From positions 1-64,000 of the forward strand of contig JAUSTR010000005.1 in NCBI GenBank assembly GCA_030812955.1: 64,000 bases of DNA, in the 5' to 3' direction. The DNA is from Bacillus alveayuensis (lineage in GTDB: Bacteria; Bacillota; Bacilli; Bacillales; Aeribacillaceae). Position numbers and translations under genes: made by a program. Shown here in pieces: positions 1-8,559 of this stretch (its first letter is position 1; each line of letters begins with the position of its first letter). The notes beneath the pieces were generated by a model. It ran no database searches. It saw only the letters and a program-made list of their open reading frames with translations, and had not been told where the DNA came from.

Positions 1-430
1 AGAAAGGTCCTTCATAGGACTAATAAAGGACATAAATATGATAGGAAACAAGAGAAATGACAAAACGTTATGAAAAATAGTGGATTCCTTGATGATGTGC
101 TAATCTATTCATGAGACATGAACATCCTTGTAGGTAGTTGGTAGCGCATCTATTCTAACCAAGAAGTTGGATTCCTGTCTCCTTTTTTGTTTGGATGTAA
201 ATATATGTTAGGGAATTTGCTCATCTACATTATCTAAAATAAAAATACTATCACTATCAGATATAAAAAGGGTTGATACAGGAGACTTGGTCAAGAAAGG
301 AAACAGAAGTCTTGCATAGTAACAGGAACAAATTCAATCTATGGTAAGTATTTCTGAGCGATCCCTTATCAATAGTAGAAGGAAGGTAGTCCTGTCCTAA
401 TCCTCCATGATAAGGAGAATTCCTGAAAAT
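1..430. other. Stretch with no recognisable gene
   Basis: No reading frame of useful length and no recognisable protein fragment was found on either strand. A few short direct and inverted motifs occur. The stretch ends at the first copy of a palindromic repeat and probably belongs to the decayed accessory margin of the EPS locus. Confidence 0.5.
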
Positions 431-482
431 GGGGCCTTCCCCTCACCGCTTTACAGTATTAACGTGGTGGGGGAATGGCCCT
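431..482. repeat. Palindromic REP-like repeat, copy 1
   Basis: An imperfect palindrome with GGGCC...TTCCCC...CACC on the left and GGTGGGGGAATGGCCC on the right, around a loop containing TTTACAGTATTAA. A second, better-paired copy with the same loop lies at 1441-1494, so the two copies bracket the small-protein/nucleotidyltransferase locus. A short hairpin (CTGTCC/GGACAG) follows directly. Confidence 0.7.
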
Positions 483-584
483 CTGTCCAAGGGGACAGGC
501 CCTCGTCCAAAGATGGGAATAAATATGTTATAATTAGTAAAACATATACATATACTTTGTCAAAAAGTTGAGAGGTATATGTAT

Positions 585-791
585 ATGAAAGGAAAACGTA
601 AGGGTGATGAAGGAATGAACACTCTCACATTAAAAGAAATTGAAAAAAGAGCACTTCAAAACCGTAAAAAATATGAGCATGTAGTCAATAAAGTAATATC
701 AAAAATTGAAAACCAAAATTTGAATCGTGGAAGGGTACGACCAAAAGATCCAACGGAAGCAAAAATTTTGGCTCGTTTTAATAGACAATGA
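585..791 (+). CDS. Small protein paired with a nucleotidyltransferase gene
   Basis: A 68-residue basic, probably helical protein of unrecognised family. The ATG at 585 lies 9 nt after GAGAGG (570-575); an upstream in-frame ATG at 579 is too close to that site, and an ATG at 615 is also possible. The stop overlaps the ATG of the next gene (ATGA at 788-791), so the two were translationally coupled. A small protein followed by a DUF6036/AbiEii-like nucleotidyltransferase is a common toxin-antitoxin-like or defence-like arrangement. This could be the regulator or antitoxin, but no DNA-binding fold can be named from sequence alone. Confidence 0.6.
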   Translation: MKGKRKGDEGMNTLTLKEIEKRALQNRKKYEHVVNKVISKIENQNLNRGRVRPKDPTEAKILARFNRQ

Positions 792-1372
792 ACATCCATA
801 AAGCAAAAGTAGAATTGAAATCATTACGAGATAAGCCAAAGTATGAAGCCATGCTTAAAACAGCTTCTATCGTTACACAACTACTAGATCCATATAATAT
901 AAAACCTATTATTGTCGGTGGCTTATCTGTTGAAATTTATACATAGCAAGAATACTCAACAAGAGATATTGACTTTGTTTCCGATGGATATCAAAAAATA
1001 GAAAACATTCTCTTATCTTTAGGATTTCAGAAAGAAGGTCGTCATTTTTTCCATGAAGAAATAGAAATTGCTATTGAAATTCCAGATAATCATTTAGCTG
1101 GCGATTATAATCGAGTTAAAAAAGTTGTTATAGATGAAAACCACTTTGTCTACTTAATTTCAATTGAAGATATTATATTAGATCGATTACGAGCTGGGGT
1201 TCATTGGAAATCAGAAGAGGATCAAATATGGGCCTTTAAACTATTAAGCAGCCATTTTGATTCTATTGATGTAACATACTTGCTAAAGGGAACTGAAGCA
1301 GAAAAAGAACTACAATTGCTACAAGAGTGGCTTGATCAACTAAAACGAGATTTTCCAAAAAATAAAGCTTAA
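788..1372 (+). pseudogene. Nucleotidyltransferase (DUF6036/AbiEii-like), broken by in-frame TAG
   Basis: The frame reads through 194 residues except for one TAG at 944-946 (codon 53). Around the stop lies a nucleotidyltransferase core: IIVGGLSVEIYT before it and EYSTRDIDFVSDG after it, that is a GG(L)S motif followed by D-x-D. The C-terminal half (LISIEDIILDRLRAGVHW) also fits the family. The stop separates the GGS and D-x-D parts of the active site, so a functional enzyme is not expected unless the TAG is suppressed or is an error. Family members often act as toxin or abortive-infection nucleotidyltransferases; here the role is inference. Confidence 0.72.
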
Positions 1373-1440
1373 CCAATACTCCTTAAGAATGATTAAAAAT
1401 TAAAGTCAGGTCTGTTGTTTTAACCTATCCTCTTTCTATA

Positions 1441-1494
1441 TGGGGCCAGTCCCTCACCACTTTACAGTATTAACGTGGCGGGGGACTGGCCCCA
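1441..1494. repeat. Palindromic REP-like repeat, copy 2
   Basis: TGGGGCCAGTCCC...GGGGACTGGCCCCA forms an almost perfect stem with inner CACCAC/GTGGCG pairing and a TTTACAGTATTAA loop, the same loop as copy 1 at 431-482. It supplies the last eight codons and the stop of the RAMA-domain reading frame on the minus strand, so it probably inserted into, or recombined at, the 3' end of that gene. Confidence 0.75.
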
Positions 1495-1950
1495 GAAAGT
1501 TCTTTCTCCATATACTCCTCACGAATTTGAGATAGTGTCTTTCCTGTTTCCTTATGAACAGCAAATACATATGTTTGGATACTATTCCAGCCAAAAAGGT
1601 CTTTTAACCATTTTTGCATGGATATTTCTTCACCGTTTACTTCCACATTTCCGTTGGCCAATAGTTTAGCTTCTTCTTCCCGACCTTTTGCAACAATTGT
1701 ATCACCAGCTTTAACAACGCCCCATTCAAGCATATCATTAATTTTAGGAAGTGATCTTCGTGAGATACCTTTTTTCTTCGTGCTACTTTTTAAAGGACTT
1801 TCTAAGAAATTTACATAATAATCTCGATAGGTATTAAGGGGCAAAACCTTTTCAATATTTAAGAACACTTCATCGTTTATTTTGTAGGGAATTATTTTAA
1901 AACAAGTAATATCAACATTATTACTATTTAGCCAAGCAACCGTGATATTG
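1470..1950 (-). pseudogene. Nuclease-like protein with C-terminal RAMA domain, fragment
   Basis: From a GTG at 1868 an open frame of 132 residues runs to 1470, but the same frame stays coding-like upstream to about 1950 (WLNSNNVDITCFKIIPYKIN). This matches the WL...DI.C..l.PY....iiPL pattern seen after the catalytic core in NucS/DUF91-type endonuclease-like proteins. The C-terminal 70 residues (WGVVKAGDTIVAKGREEEAK, then WNSIQTYVFAVHKETGKTL) resemble a RAMA domain, found in restriction-associated proteins. The N-terminal part is missing and the C-terminus is replaced by the palindromic repeat, so this is a remnant. Confidence 0.5.
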
Positions 1951-2045
1951 AAGGGCGAAAAGAAGCCTTAGAATTTCAAGCGATTCGATATGCAGCCAGC
2001 TATGCGACGATTGAAGATCTAGAGGATTTAGTATACAATACCTAA
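1932..2045 (+). pseudogene. Opposite-strand fragment, possibly of the same nuclease-like gene
   Basis: The plus strand reads SNRDIEGRKEALEFQAIRYA and then ASYATIEDLEDLVYNT before a TAA at 2043-2045, with no start codon. This looks like the helix after the catalytic core of DUF91/NucS-like nucleases, in which a REx..a..YAS motif is typical. In an intact gene it would precede the segment now found on the opposite strand, so a small inversion is the likely cause. The homology is judged by eye only. Confidence 0.35.
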
Positions 2046-2086
2046 ACGAAACTTCAGGAAAACCGGCTAGCAGGGAAACTTTAAAC

Positions 2087-2353
2087 ATGGTTGGAAGATT
2101 AAACAAAAACTATCATTGGTTAAATGAAGAAATTGTAGATAACCTTTACCAACGCGCATTAAATAAACAACTATCCCAACAACAAATCCAATCCATTCGC
2201 AAGCTTTTGGACAGCGGCCATTCCAAATTTATTAAGCTGCATTTAGAAAATCAAAAAAAGTTGATCAAATATGTACTTAGTTCACCAGCCCTTCTTCCCC
2301 AGTTGTGGAATAAACGGCTCGATGAACTTTTAAGGAGTCAGGGAAATGGATAA
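2087..2353 (+). CDS. Hypothetical protein, 88 residues
   Basis: A soluble, helical, Gln/Leu-rich protein (YHWLNEEIVDNLYQRALNK, QIQSIRKLLDSGHSKFI) with no signal peptide or membrane segment. It reads like a genuine conserved small Bacillaceae protein, but I do not recognise its family. The ATG at 2087 has only a weak upstream purine stretch (CAGGGAAAC). The gene stands alone between the nuclease relic and the type I toxin locus. Confidence 0.5.
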   Translation: MVGRLNKNYHWLNEEIVDNLYQRALNKQLSQQQIQSIRKLLDSGHSKFIKLHLENQKKLIKYVLSSPALLPQLWNKRLDELLRSQGNG

Positions 2354-2579
2354 ATATAAAGATTTTTTTCGCTTGATTATAAAGATAATTGTTCAACATC
2401 TATATACACAGATTAATTTTGCGACATATATTATTTATACTTGAACCGCTTTTTTATCTAACTTAAACGTCTTAACTTATGTCTACTTGTATATTCCCAT
2501 CAATCAAATTATACGTAAAAACCAATCCTCACGCTTACACCCATTCAGCAGGAGGCACAGTGCACGCATCCCGAAAAAT

Positions 2580-2608
2580 TTGAACATACACCTTGTTATG
2601 TGTATAAT
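2580..2608 (+). promoter_or_regulatory. Sigma-A promoter of the antisense antitoxin RNA
   Basis: TTGAAC (2580-2585) and a perfect TATAAT (2603-2608) are separated by exactly 17 bp. No open reading frame follows. The transcript would run toward, and terminate inside, the convergent toxin gene. Confidence 0.75.
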
Positions 2609-2613
2609 AATCG

Positions 2614-2771
2614 TAAGAAAAACATAAAATGAAAAAGACCGAGTGCGGCGAACACCCGGTCAGCGCAACTACATGCCGCAAGAAGAGCGGCTGACCCAAT
2701 TAAATCAGAGATTACCGAAAAGGAGTAACCGTCTTAATCCATTGGTCGTGGGGGAGCGGTTACTTCTTTTT
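2614..2771 (+). ncRNA. Candidate type I antitoxin RNA
   Basis: Starting a few bases after the TATAAT at 2603-2608, a transcript would contain stem-loops (GACCG...CGGTC near 2637; GCCGC...GCGGC near 2674) and end in a hairpin AGTAACCG (2724-2731)/CGGTTACT (2757-2764) followed by a T run. Its 3' end is antisense to the last codons and 3' untranslated region of the 35-residue toxin on the minus strand, the usual geometry of type I systems of this holin-like toxin group. Exact ends are inferred. Confidence 0.65.
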
Positions 2772-2867
2772 GTTTATATAGACGACCATCGTAACAATCA
2801 ATGTTAGCACTCCTATCAGCACTAGACTGAATTGAGCGACTAGACTTAATGCTTCGTATGTCGTCAT
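2760..2867 (-). CDS. Holin-like type I toxin, 35 residues
   Basis: ATG at 2867 follows a strong ribosome binding site (GGGAGGTGGGAAA). The peptide has a short MTTYEALSLV start, one hydrophobic membrane segment (about residues 12-30) and a YINKKK tail, typical of 'putative holin-like toxin' peptides of Bacillaceae type I toxin-antitoxin loci. An extended -10 element (TGCTAGAAT on the minus strand, about 2932-2940) lies upstream. The 3' end overlaps the convergent antisense RNA. Such peptides depolarise the membrane when over-expressed (family knowledge); activity here is inferred. Confidence 0.8.
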   Translation of the reverse strand: MTTYEALSLVAQFSLVLIGVLTLIVTMVVYINKKK

Positions 2868-3001
2868 TTTCCCACCTCCCTTCACCGGGAAGTGGCCAAC
2901 CGCCCACCCTGCTTATGTAGTTGCTACTATGATTCTAGCATTTTTCCATTGCAAATTCTATTCAATCAAAAAAAGAGAGCTGTTCAAGCTCTCCTTCTCT
3001 G

Positions 3002-3347
3002 CTATCCTATCAATTTGGCGACAAACTTCGAGCGGTGCCATTCGTCGAAAATCGCGCATAAAACGGCAATGCCCCATGCGCCAAGCAAAACGATGGGGAG
3101 ACATCGCTTTCCATGCCAGAAAAGCAAGCACACCGAAAACAGAAAGATGCGCCAATTTGCGGACGATGTAATTCCCGGAGAAGAAACCATCACTTATATT
3201 GTCCAGATGTCTGAATGGCGATTTTTGTACAATTTCACCGAGCATGTTTGCGGTATGTTCACTATTACAAGTCAGGGATTCTATAAAGTAATAAATGAGA
3301 CCGCACCATAGAAGAACAAATCCCCAGACAAGTCATTTGTTTTTCAT
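3002..3347 (-). pseudogene. VanZ-like membrane protein, degraded
   Basis: A coding-like frame starts at ATG 3347 after an AGGTGAT site, meets an in-frame TGA at codon 5 (3333-3335) and continues with VanZ features: a first membrane segment (WGFVLLWCGLIYYFIESL), then ISDGFFSGNYIVRKLAHLSV and FGVLAFLAWKAMSP. The next conserved piece (AWGIAVLCAIFDEWHRS) is in another frame, so there is also a frameshift near 3097, and the end is truncated. VanZ-family proteins are small membrane proteins, some giving mild glycopeptide tolerance. An intact, different VanZ gene is at 59984-60412. Confidence 0.7.
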
Positions 3348-3392
3348 GTAATCACCTATTGATCTCTTCTATTCCTTTTAAAAACAAATTCA

Positions 3393-3422
3393 GCCTCCCG
3401 CTGAAATGATTCAGCAGGAGGC
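3393..3422 (-). terminator. Rho-independent terminator of galE
   Basis: On the minus strand GCCTCCTGCTGAA pairs with TTCAGCGGGAGGC and is followed by TGAATTTGTTTTT. It lies 8 bp after the galE stop and closes the long EPS transcription unit. Confidence 0.85.
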
Positions 3423-3429
3423 TTTCTAT

Positions 3430-4401
3430 TTACTTCACATTTCGGCTATGCCATTTCCATGCGCTTTCGATGATTTGTTCCAACGAATATTCCGCTTTCC
3501 AGCCGAGTTCTTCGTAAATTTTTTGCGATGAGGCGACAAGGCGGGCCGGGTCGCCTGGGCGGCGGGCGGTATATTCGATGATGGCTTTACGACCAGTTAC
3601 TTTTTCACACGTTTCAATCACTTCTTTGACGGAATAGCCTAAACCGTTGCCAAGGTTGTAGACAGCGGTTTTCTTTTTGCCTGACAATAAGGCTTCGAGC
3701 GCTAAAATATGTGCCTTCGCTAAGTCGGTGACATGAATATAATCGCGGATGCATGTTCCGTCCGGCGTATCATAGTCCGTACCAAAGACAGAAATTTTGT
3801 CGCGCTGGCCTAACAAATGCTGCAAGATAATCGGAATTAAATGCGTTTCCGGGTTATGGTCTTCGCCAATTTCCACCGACTCATGCGCCCCGGCCGCATT
3901 AAAGTAGCGAAGGACGACATAGTTAAGACCATACGCAGAAGCAAAGTCTGCTAAAATGTGTTCAATCATTAACTTCGAGCGGCCGTATGGATTAATCGGA
4001 TTCGTTGGGCAATCTTCGGTAATTAATTCGACATTCGGAATCCCATACGTTGCCGCGGTTGAGGAGAAAATAAAGTTTTTCACATTATATTTCAGCATCG
4101 TTTCTAATAAGGTTAACGTCGCCGCGACATTGTTTTGATAATATTTGAGCGGATGAACGACCGATTCGCCGACTAAGCTGTTCGCCGCAAAATGCATGAC
4201 GGCTTGAATCGGGTATTTTTCAAAAATCGGCTCAAGGTCCGCTTTGTTCCCTAAATCCCCTTGCACAAACACCGTGCGATCATCCACTAAATACCGATGA
4301 CCGGTAGATAAGTTATCAAGGACGATGACTTGCTCTTTTTCCACTAACTCTTTCACTAAATGACTGCCGATATAACCGGCGCCGCCAACTACAAGAATCA
4401 T
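3430..4401 (-). CDS. galE: UDP-glucose 4-epimerase
   Basis: Interconverts UDP-glucose and UDP-galactose with bound NAD, in the cytoplasm, supplying galactose for the polysaccharide. It is an extended short-chain dehydrogenase of 323 residues. The NAD-binding GGAGYIGSH is at residues 6-14, the catalytic Ser/Thr lies in FSSTAATYG (about 112-120) and the catalytic Tyr is in YGRSK (139-143). I chose ATG 4401 because GGGGGA lies 6 nt upstream; a TTG at 4407 is also in frame. It is the last gene of the minus-strand EPS locus, and an effective terminator follows. Confidence 0.95.
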   Translation of the reverse strand: MILVVGGAGYIGSHLVKELVEKEQVIVLDNLSTGHRYLVDDRTVFVQGDLGNKADLEPIFEKYPIQAVMHFAANSLVGESVVHPLKYYQNNVAATLTLLETMLKYNVKNFIFSSTAATYGIPNVELITEDCPTNPINPYGRSKLMIEHILADFASAYGLNYVVLRYFNAAGAHESVEIGEDHNPETHLIPIILQHLLGQRDKISVFGTDYDTPDGTCIRDYIHVTDLAKAHILALEALLSGKKKTAVYNLGNGLGYSVKEVIETCEKVTGRKAIIEYTARRPGDPARLVASSQKIYEELGWKAEYSLEQIIESAWKWHSRNVK

Positions 4402-4474
4402 AGACAATCCCCCAATTTAATACGTCGTATTGTCAAAATTTTTTAAGATTGGTTGTTTCATATGGTTAAACCCC

Positions 4475-5572
4475 TTAATTTTTAGTTCTTAACACTTGCA
4501 AAATTTCTTTTGAAATGATATCTGCTTGATTGACAAGAAAATCACTATCATGTGTATGTGGACTCTTCAACTCATTGGCGAATTCTTCGTTAATGACAAA
4601 GTGGTGTAATTCGTTCCATGTCATTGTCTTGCATAAATGATTTTCTTTTAAATACGAAATCGTATGTTGATCTTCTTTCATCATTTGTCGATCTAAAATC
4701 AATAGTGGCTTACAAGCGCATCCTGCTTCACTAACGATTCCCCAACCTGGCTTTGAAATGATTAAATCCGCTACAGCAATGTAATGTTGTGATTCGATGT
4801 AGTCTTTTGGAATGGAAAAAACATTTGGCCTTTGCACTTGAACATTGGATGAAACGATAAACGTACAATTAGGGCTATCCCAAATCGGCAGGCGTTCTAA
4901 TTGTTCGATATCAATTTTCATCCCAAGCCCAAAGAAAACAACGAACTGATCGCCAGTTGGATTCACAAATTTTCTGATCCTATTAACTTCATTGCTATCT
5001 ACGTTTCTGGCAAAAAAGCCGAACTGCTTCGTTCCTTGCATTCCCCAATCTGGCTCTTGACTGCCCGCTAGAGAGAAAAAATACGTCATTTTTTCATAGG
5101 CCTCTTTTAAAGGCTCAAGAAGCAGCGAATCAGCAATTAATCCTTGATACGCCGTATGCCAAGTAAAGTTGGATATACCAAGTGAAGGAATTCCTAGCAT
5201 GTACGCCGCTTCAAACGGAAAAGCAGAAATATCGGAAATGACGAAATCTATCCCATTTGTCTGTAGATAATCTCGTTCTTGTTCAATTAGGGAGCTCCAC
5301 TTTTTCAAATACTTTTCATATTCAACGATCAATTTTTCGATATCCGGCTCAATCGAATCTTTTCGCAACACATAACCAATATCCGTTTCCAGCGTGCGAA
5401 ACACAATTCGATTCTCACCCTGCAAAGACTCTCGCAAAAACTGAAGGGCAAAAGAGTGGCAAATAATCACTCTTACATCTTTCACCATCTTCAACAACTG
5501 GCGAATAAGCGCTACACTTCTTGCCGCATGCCCAAAACCGTAATCAGAAATGTAATACGCAATCGTCTTCAT
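4475..5572 (-). CDS. GT-B fold glycosyltransferase (MurG/UGT-like)
   Basis: A 365-residue cytoplasmic GT-B enzyme. The N-terminal domain begins IAYYISDYGFGHAARS with the glycine-rich GHAARS acceptor loop near residues 14-19. The C-terminal donor-binding domain carries SKPGWGIVSEAGCACKPLLI, the G-x-G...E...P pattern of nucleotide-sugar glycosyltransferases related to MurG and UGTs. Donor and acceptor cannot be told from the sequence. It lies between manC1 and galE in the EPS locus, just downstream of a strong hairpin terminator (5608-5625), so its expression needs either readthrough or a promoter of its own. Confidence 0.75.
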   Translation of the reverse strand: MKTIAYYISDYGFGHAARSVALIRQLLKMVKDVRVIICHSFALQFLRESLQGENRIVFRTLETDIGYVLRKDSIEPDIEKLIVEYEKYLKKWSSLIEQERDYLQTNGIDFVISDISAFPFEAAYMLGIPSLGISNFTWHTAYQGLIADSLLLEPLKEAYEKMTYFFSLAGSQEPDWGMQGTKQFGFFARNVDSNEVNRIRKFVNPTGDQFVVFFGLGMKIDIEQLERLPIWDSPNCTFIVSSNVQVQRPNVFSIPKDYIESQHYIAVADLIISKPGWGIVSEAGCACKPLLILDRQMMKEDQHTISYLKENHLCKTMTWNELHHFVINEEFANELKSPHTHDSDFLVNQADIISKEILQVLRTKN

Positions 5573-5597
5573 TTTGCCTAAGCCTTTCTATTGAAAT

Positions 5598-5625
5598 AAA
5601 AAAAGAAGCGGGGAACCATCCCCGC
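5598..5625 (-). terminator. Terminator-like hairpin after manC1
   Basis: Minus strand GCGGGGA...TCCCCGC followed by TTCTTTTTTT, directly after the manC1 stop and inside the EPS locus. Strong enough to terminate without an antitermination mechanism. Confidence 0.8.
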
Positions 5626-5628
5626 CAA

Positions 5629-7017
5629 TTAAGAAATCACTTTTGATTTTGATTTTTGGAAGTGACGAATGACATCGTCCCAATTAAAATAAAGCCGCAC
5701 AAAATCTTCATCACTAATACCAGAACCTGTTTGTACTTCAATAAACTCTAATTCCGTAATCGCCCGAATACCATGTTTTCGCCCTGCCGGAAGGTGAATG
5801 ATATCCCCTGCTTTTACACGAGTAATAGAGTCATCTAACGCAAGTTCCCCTTCACCACGAACAATCGTCCATACTTCATCACGTAAATTATGATAGTGGT
5901 AGCTTGAGTTTTTCCCTTCATGAATACAAATACGCTTCGTTACCATTTCTTCACCATCTTCATATTTCGCATAGTCAAGAACGCGCGACCAGCCCCAAAT
6001 CCGCTCTTCGTACATTGGCGGCTGATGAAAACCGTTAATTAAATCTTTAATTTTTGGACTGGAAGCTTTATCGGCAACCAAGATTCCGTCTGGGCTTGCT
6101 GCCACAACAAGATCTTTTGTACCAATCACCGTCACAGGAATGTCTAATTCATTCACCAAATGGGTATTCACCACATCTTCCGCTAATACGCCTTTCCCAA
6201 TTTGATTTGTTGTCATTTCCTCTGTCAGCGTATTCCACGTACCAAGATCTTTCCAATAACCATCATACGGAAGCACGACAATATGGTCAGCTTTTTCGAC
6301 TACCTCGTAGTCAAAGCTAATTTTTGGCAATGTGCTATATTGATTAGAAAGCTGATCAAAATGAAGCGGAATGCTGTTCTCCATTAGAAGATTGACTAAA
6401 TATTTTAATTTCAAGGCAAATACCCCACAGTTCCAAAAAGCATTCATCGCAATTAACGCTTGCGCCTTTTCTTCACTTGGCTTCTCTGTAAAGTGATTCA
6501 CAACAAAATATTCTGCGCCTTCCGCCTTTTCCTTAGGAACAATGTATCCATATTTAGAAGAAGGGTATGTTGGTTTTACACCGATTAACGCAAGCTCGGC
6601 ATTCGAATGCTCAAGAACATTCTCTAATTCTTTGACTCTTTGAAAGAAAGAATCTTCCACATATGGATCCACCGGCAAAACGACTACTGTTTCATCTTCT
6701 GATATATTCTCGATCGTATATAAATAAGAAGCCGCAAGCGCAATCGCTGGAAACGTATCGCGGCGCTCCGGCTCAATAATCAATGGCACATCCGTTCCTA
6801 ATTGGCGATGAATCATATCGCGCTGCATCTTCGATGTGGCAATCACCGCAGATTCAGCCAATCCAACTGCTTCCAACTGCCCCCACACCCGCTGCACCAT
6901 CGACTGCTTCTCGCCATTCTTTCCTTCCAACACTTTTAAAAACTGCTTCGAACGCGTATCATTCGACAAAGGCCAGAGGCGTTTGCCAGATCCGCCGGAT
7001 AAAAGGACTAATTTCAT
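5629..7017 (-). CDS. manC: Mannose-1-phosphate guanylyltransferase, ManC type (copy 1)
   Basis: Makes GDP-mannose from GTP and mannose-1-phosphate; many ManC proteins also carry a phosphomannose isomerase-like cupin. It is 462 residues, normal for the bifunctional family. The N-terminal nucleotidyltransferase signature SGGSGKRLWPLS is at residues 7-18, FVVNHFTEKPS is in the sugar-binding part, and a C-terminal cupin contains SSYHYHNLRDEVWTIVRGEG and HLPAGRKHGI. ATG 7017 was chosen over an upstream in-frame start because GGAGGT lies 11 nt before it. It is a clear paralogue of the copy at 15633-17009 and may feed gmd/rmd or a mannosyltransferase directly. Confidence 0.92.
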   Translation of the reverse strand: MKLVLLSGGSGKRLWPLSNDTRSKQFLKVLEGKNGEKQSMVQRVWGQLEAVGLAESAVIATSKMQRDMIHRQLGTDVPLIIEPERRDTFPAIALAASYLYTIENISEDETVVVLPVDPYVEDSFFQRVKELENVLEHSNAELALIGVKPTYPSSKYGYIVPKEKAEGAEYFVVNHFTEKPSEEKAQALIAMNAFWNCGVFALKLKYLVNLLMENSIPLHFDQLSNQYSTLPKISFDYEVVEKADHIVVLPYDGYWKDLGTWNTLTEEMTTNQIGKGVLAEDVVNTHLVNELDIPVTVIGTKDLVVAASPDGILVADKASSPKIKDLINGFHQPPMYEERIWGWSRVLDYAKYEDGEEMVTKRICIHEGKNSSYHYHNLRDEVWTIVRGEGELALDDSITRVKAGDIIHLPAGRKHGIRAITELEFIEVQTGSGISDEDFVRLYFNWDDVIRHFQKSKSKVIS

Positions 7018-7062
7018 ATTAAACAGAAACCTCCAATATGTTGGAAATAGCATTAAATTTGG

Positions 7063-7881
7063 TTAAATATTAAAATTCCTTTTTGCAATAAACCAAGAAT
7101 TTAATAAATTTTCTTTATTATAAGTTAGGTTAACACCTGTTTCGATATTTAAAACTACTCCATCCGACCGTTCTACAATCGCCTGTCCAGCAGCCGTATC
7201 CCATTCCATTGTTGGGGCAAACCGTGGATATACATCCGCTTTTCCTTCCGCAACTAGGCATAGTTTCAACGAGCTACCAGCGGAAGTAATCTCAATTTCA
7301 CCATATTTCTCTTTAATTTGATTGATATATTCCTCTGTTTCTGGCGACAAATGTGAACGACTAGCCACAACCGATACTTTTTCTTTCTTTATTTCAAGTG
7401 GGAGTCTTACAGAAACATTCACAAGCGCTAAATCGTCTTGTACCTCTACTGTACTCACATTTTCAAGTTTAAAAGAGCCGATATCTTTTTTCGCAAAATA
7501 TGCTGTATCCAACACAGGCGCGTAAATCATGCCTACAACTGGCTTTCCTTCTTCAATTAAGGCGATATTAACCGTAAACTCTCCGTTTCTTTTAATAAAT
7601 TCCTTTGTTCCATCTAACGGATCAACCAGCCACAAATAGTCCCATTCTTTACGGGTATCATATGGAATCGATTTTCCTTCTTCGCTTAAAACAGGAATAT
7701 CAGGATATAAAGAGCTTAGTCCCTTAACAATCGTTTCATGCGACTTTTTGTCAGCTAATGTCAGAGGAGATTGGTCCTCTTTACTTTCTACATCAAAGTC
7801 ATTTGCATACACTTGTAAAATTTCCTTTCCGGCATCTAACGAAATCTTTAATAAATCGATTAATTGAATATTTTCCAACAT
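7063..7881 (-). CDS. cysQ: 3'(2'),5'-bisphosphate nucleotidase (PAP phosphatase), copy 1
   Basis: An inositol-monophosphatase-fold Mg/Li-sensitive phosphatase of 272 residues, most likely hydrolysing PAP, the by-product of sulfotransferases, to AMP. Visible motifs: LSEEGKSIP (metal-binding Glu), WLVDPLDGTKEFI with the D-P-L-D-G-T core, and MEWDTAAGQAIV near the C-terminus. It directly follows cysC, sat and a sulfate-type permease, which supports PAP rather than inositol phosphate as substrate. A close paralogue at 23991-24812 sits beside the rhamnose operon. Sulfotransferases are inhibited by PAP, so this enzyme would keep sulfation running. Confidence 0.9.
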   Translation of the reverse strand: MLENIQLIDLLKISLDAGKEILQVYANDFDVESKEDQSPLTLADKKSHETIVKGLSSLYPDIPVLSEEGKSIPYDTRKEWDYLWLVDPLDGTKEFIKRNGEFTVNIALIEEGKPVVGMIYAPVLDTAYFAKKDIGSFKLENVSTVEVQDDLALVNVSVRLPLEIKKEKVSVVASRSHLSPETEEYINQIKEKYGEIEITSAGSSLKLCLVAEGKADVYPRFAPTMEWDTAAGQAIVERSDGVVLNIETGVNLTYNKENLLNSWFIAKRNFNI

Positions 7882-7943
7882 AATTAAAGACCTCTTTCAT
7901 AAAAATTTGAAGGCCACTTACGATAAGTGACCTTAATCCAATA

Positions 7944-8543
7944 TTAGTTAATATACCCTTTTTCTTCAAGATAAGTAATAACTTTCTTTACAGACTCTTC
8001 TAATGTTTGCTTGTCCGTTTCAACAACTAATTCTGGATTTTCTGGTGCTTCATATGGATCGTCAATTCCTGTGAACCCTTTAATCTCACCAGCACGTGCC
8101 TTTTTGTACAAGCCTTTCGGATCGCGTCTCTCACACTCTTCCAAACTACATTTCACATAGATTTCAATAAACTCTTTTTCACCAAGAAGTTGACGAACCA
8201 TGTCGCGGTCTTCACGGTATGGAGAAATAAAAGCAGTTAACGTAACAATCCCCGCATCGACCATTAATTTTGATACTTCACCAATACGGCGAATGTTTTC
8301 TTTTCGGTCTTCAGCGCTAAAGCCAAGGTTTTTATTTAAGCCGTGGCGAATGTTGTCGCCATCAAGAATATACGTGCGAATACCTCGTTGATGAAGTTCT
8401 TTTTCAACTTCCACCGATAACGTTGATTTCCCAGCACCTGAGAGGCCGGTAAACCATAGTACAACGCTTTTATGGCCATTTAACTTTTGTCGGTCTTCTT
8501 TTGTTACCTTTGAGTGATGCCAAACAATGTTTGTCGCTTTCAT
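7944..8543 (-). CDS. cysC: Adenylyl-sulfate (APS) kinase
   Basis: Phosphorylates APS at the 3'-OH to give PAPS, the universal sulfuryl donor. It is 199 residues, standard length. The P-loop GLSGAGKST is at about residues 34-42, [20 protein letters not shown] carries the conserved DGDN...R motif, and FISPYREDR and [17 protein letters not shown] are the usual signature segments. ATG 8543 follows AAGGAG by 9 nt. It lies between the sulfate permease and cysQ. No PAPS reductase gene is nearby, which points to PAPS use for sulfation. A broken second copy lies at 24887-25518. Confidence 0.96.
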   Translation of the reverse strand: MKATNIVWHHSKVTKEDRQKLNGHKSVVLWFTGLSGAGKSTLSVEVEKELHQRGIRTYILDGDNIRHGLNKNLGFSAEDRKENIRRIGEVSKLMVDAGIVTLTAFISPYREDRDMVRQLLGEKEFIEIYVKCSLEECERRDPKGLYKKARAGEIKGFTGIDDPYEAPENPELVVETDKQTLEESVKKVITYLEEKGYIN

Positions 8544-8559
8544 TCATCCTAACTCCTTT

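Noticed and set aside
2892..3311. Plus-strand frame of 139 codons
   Set aside because: Antisense to the VanZ relic, which has recognisable conserved motifs.
7063..7881. Inositol-1-monophosphatase as the function
   Set aside because: The fold is shared, but the cysC-permease-sat context favours PAP phosphatase.
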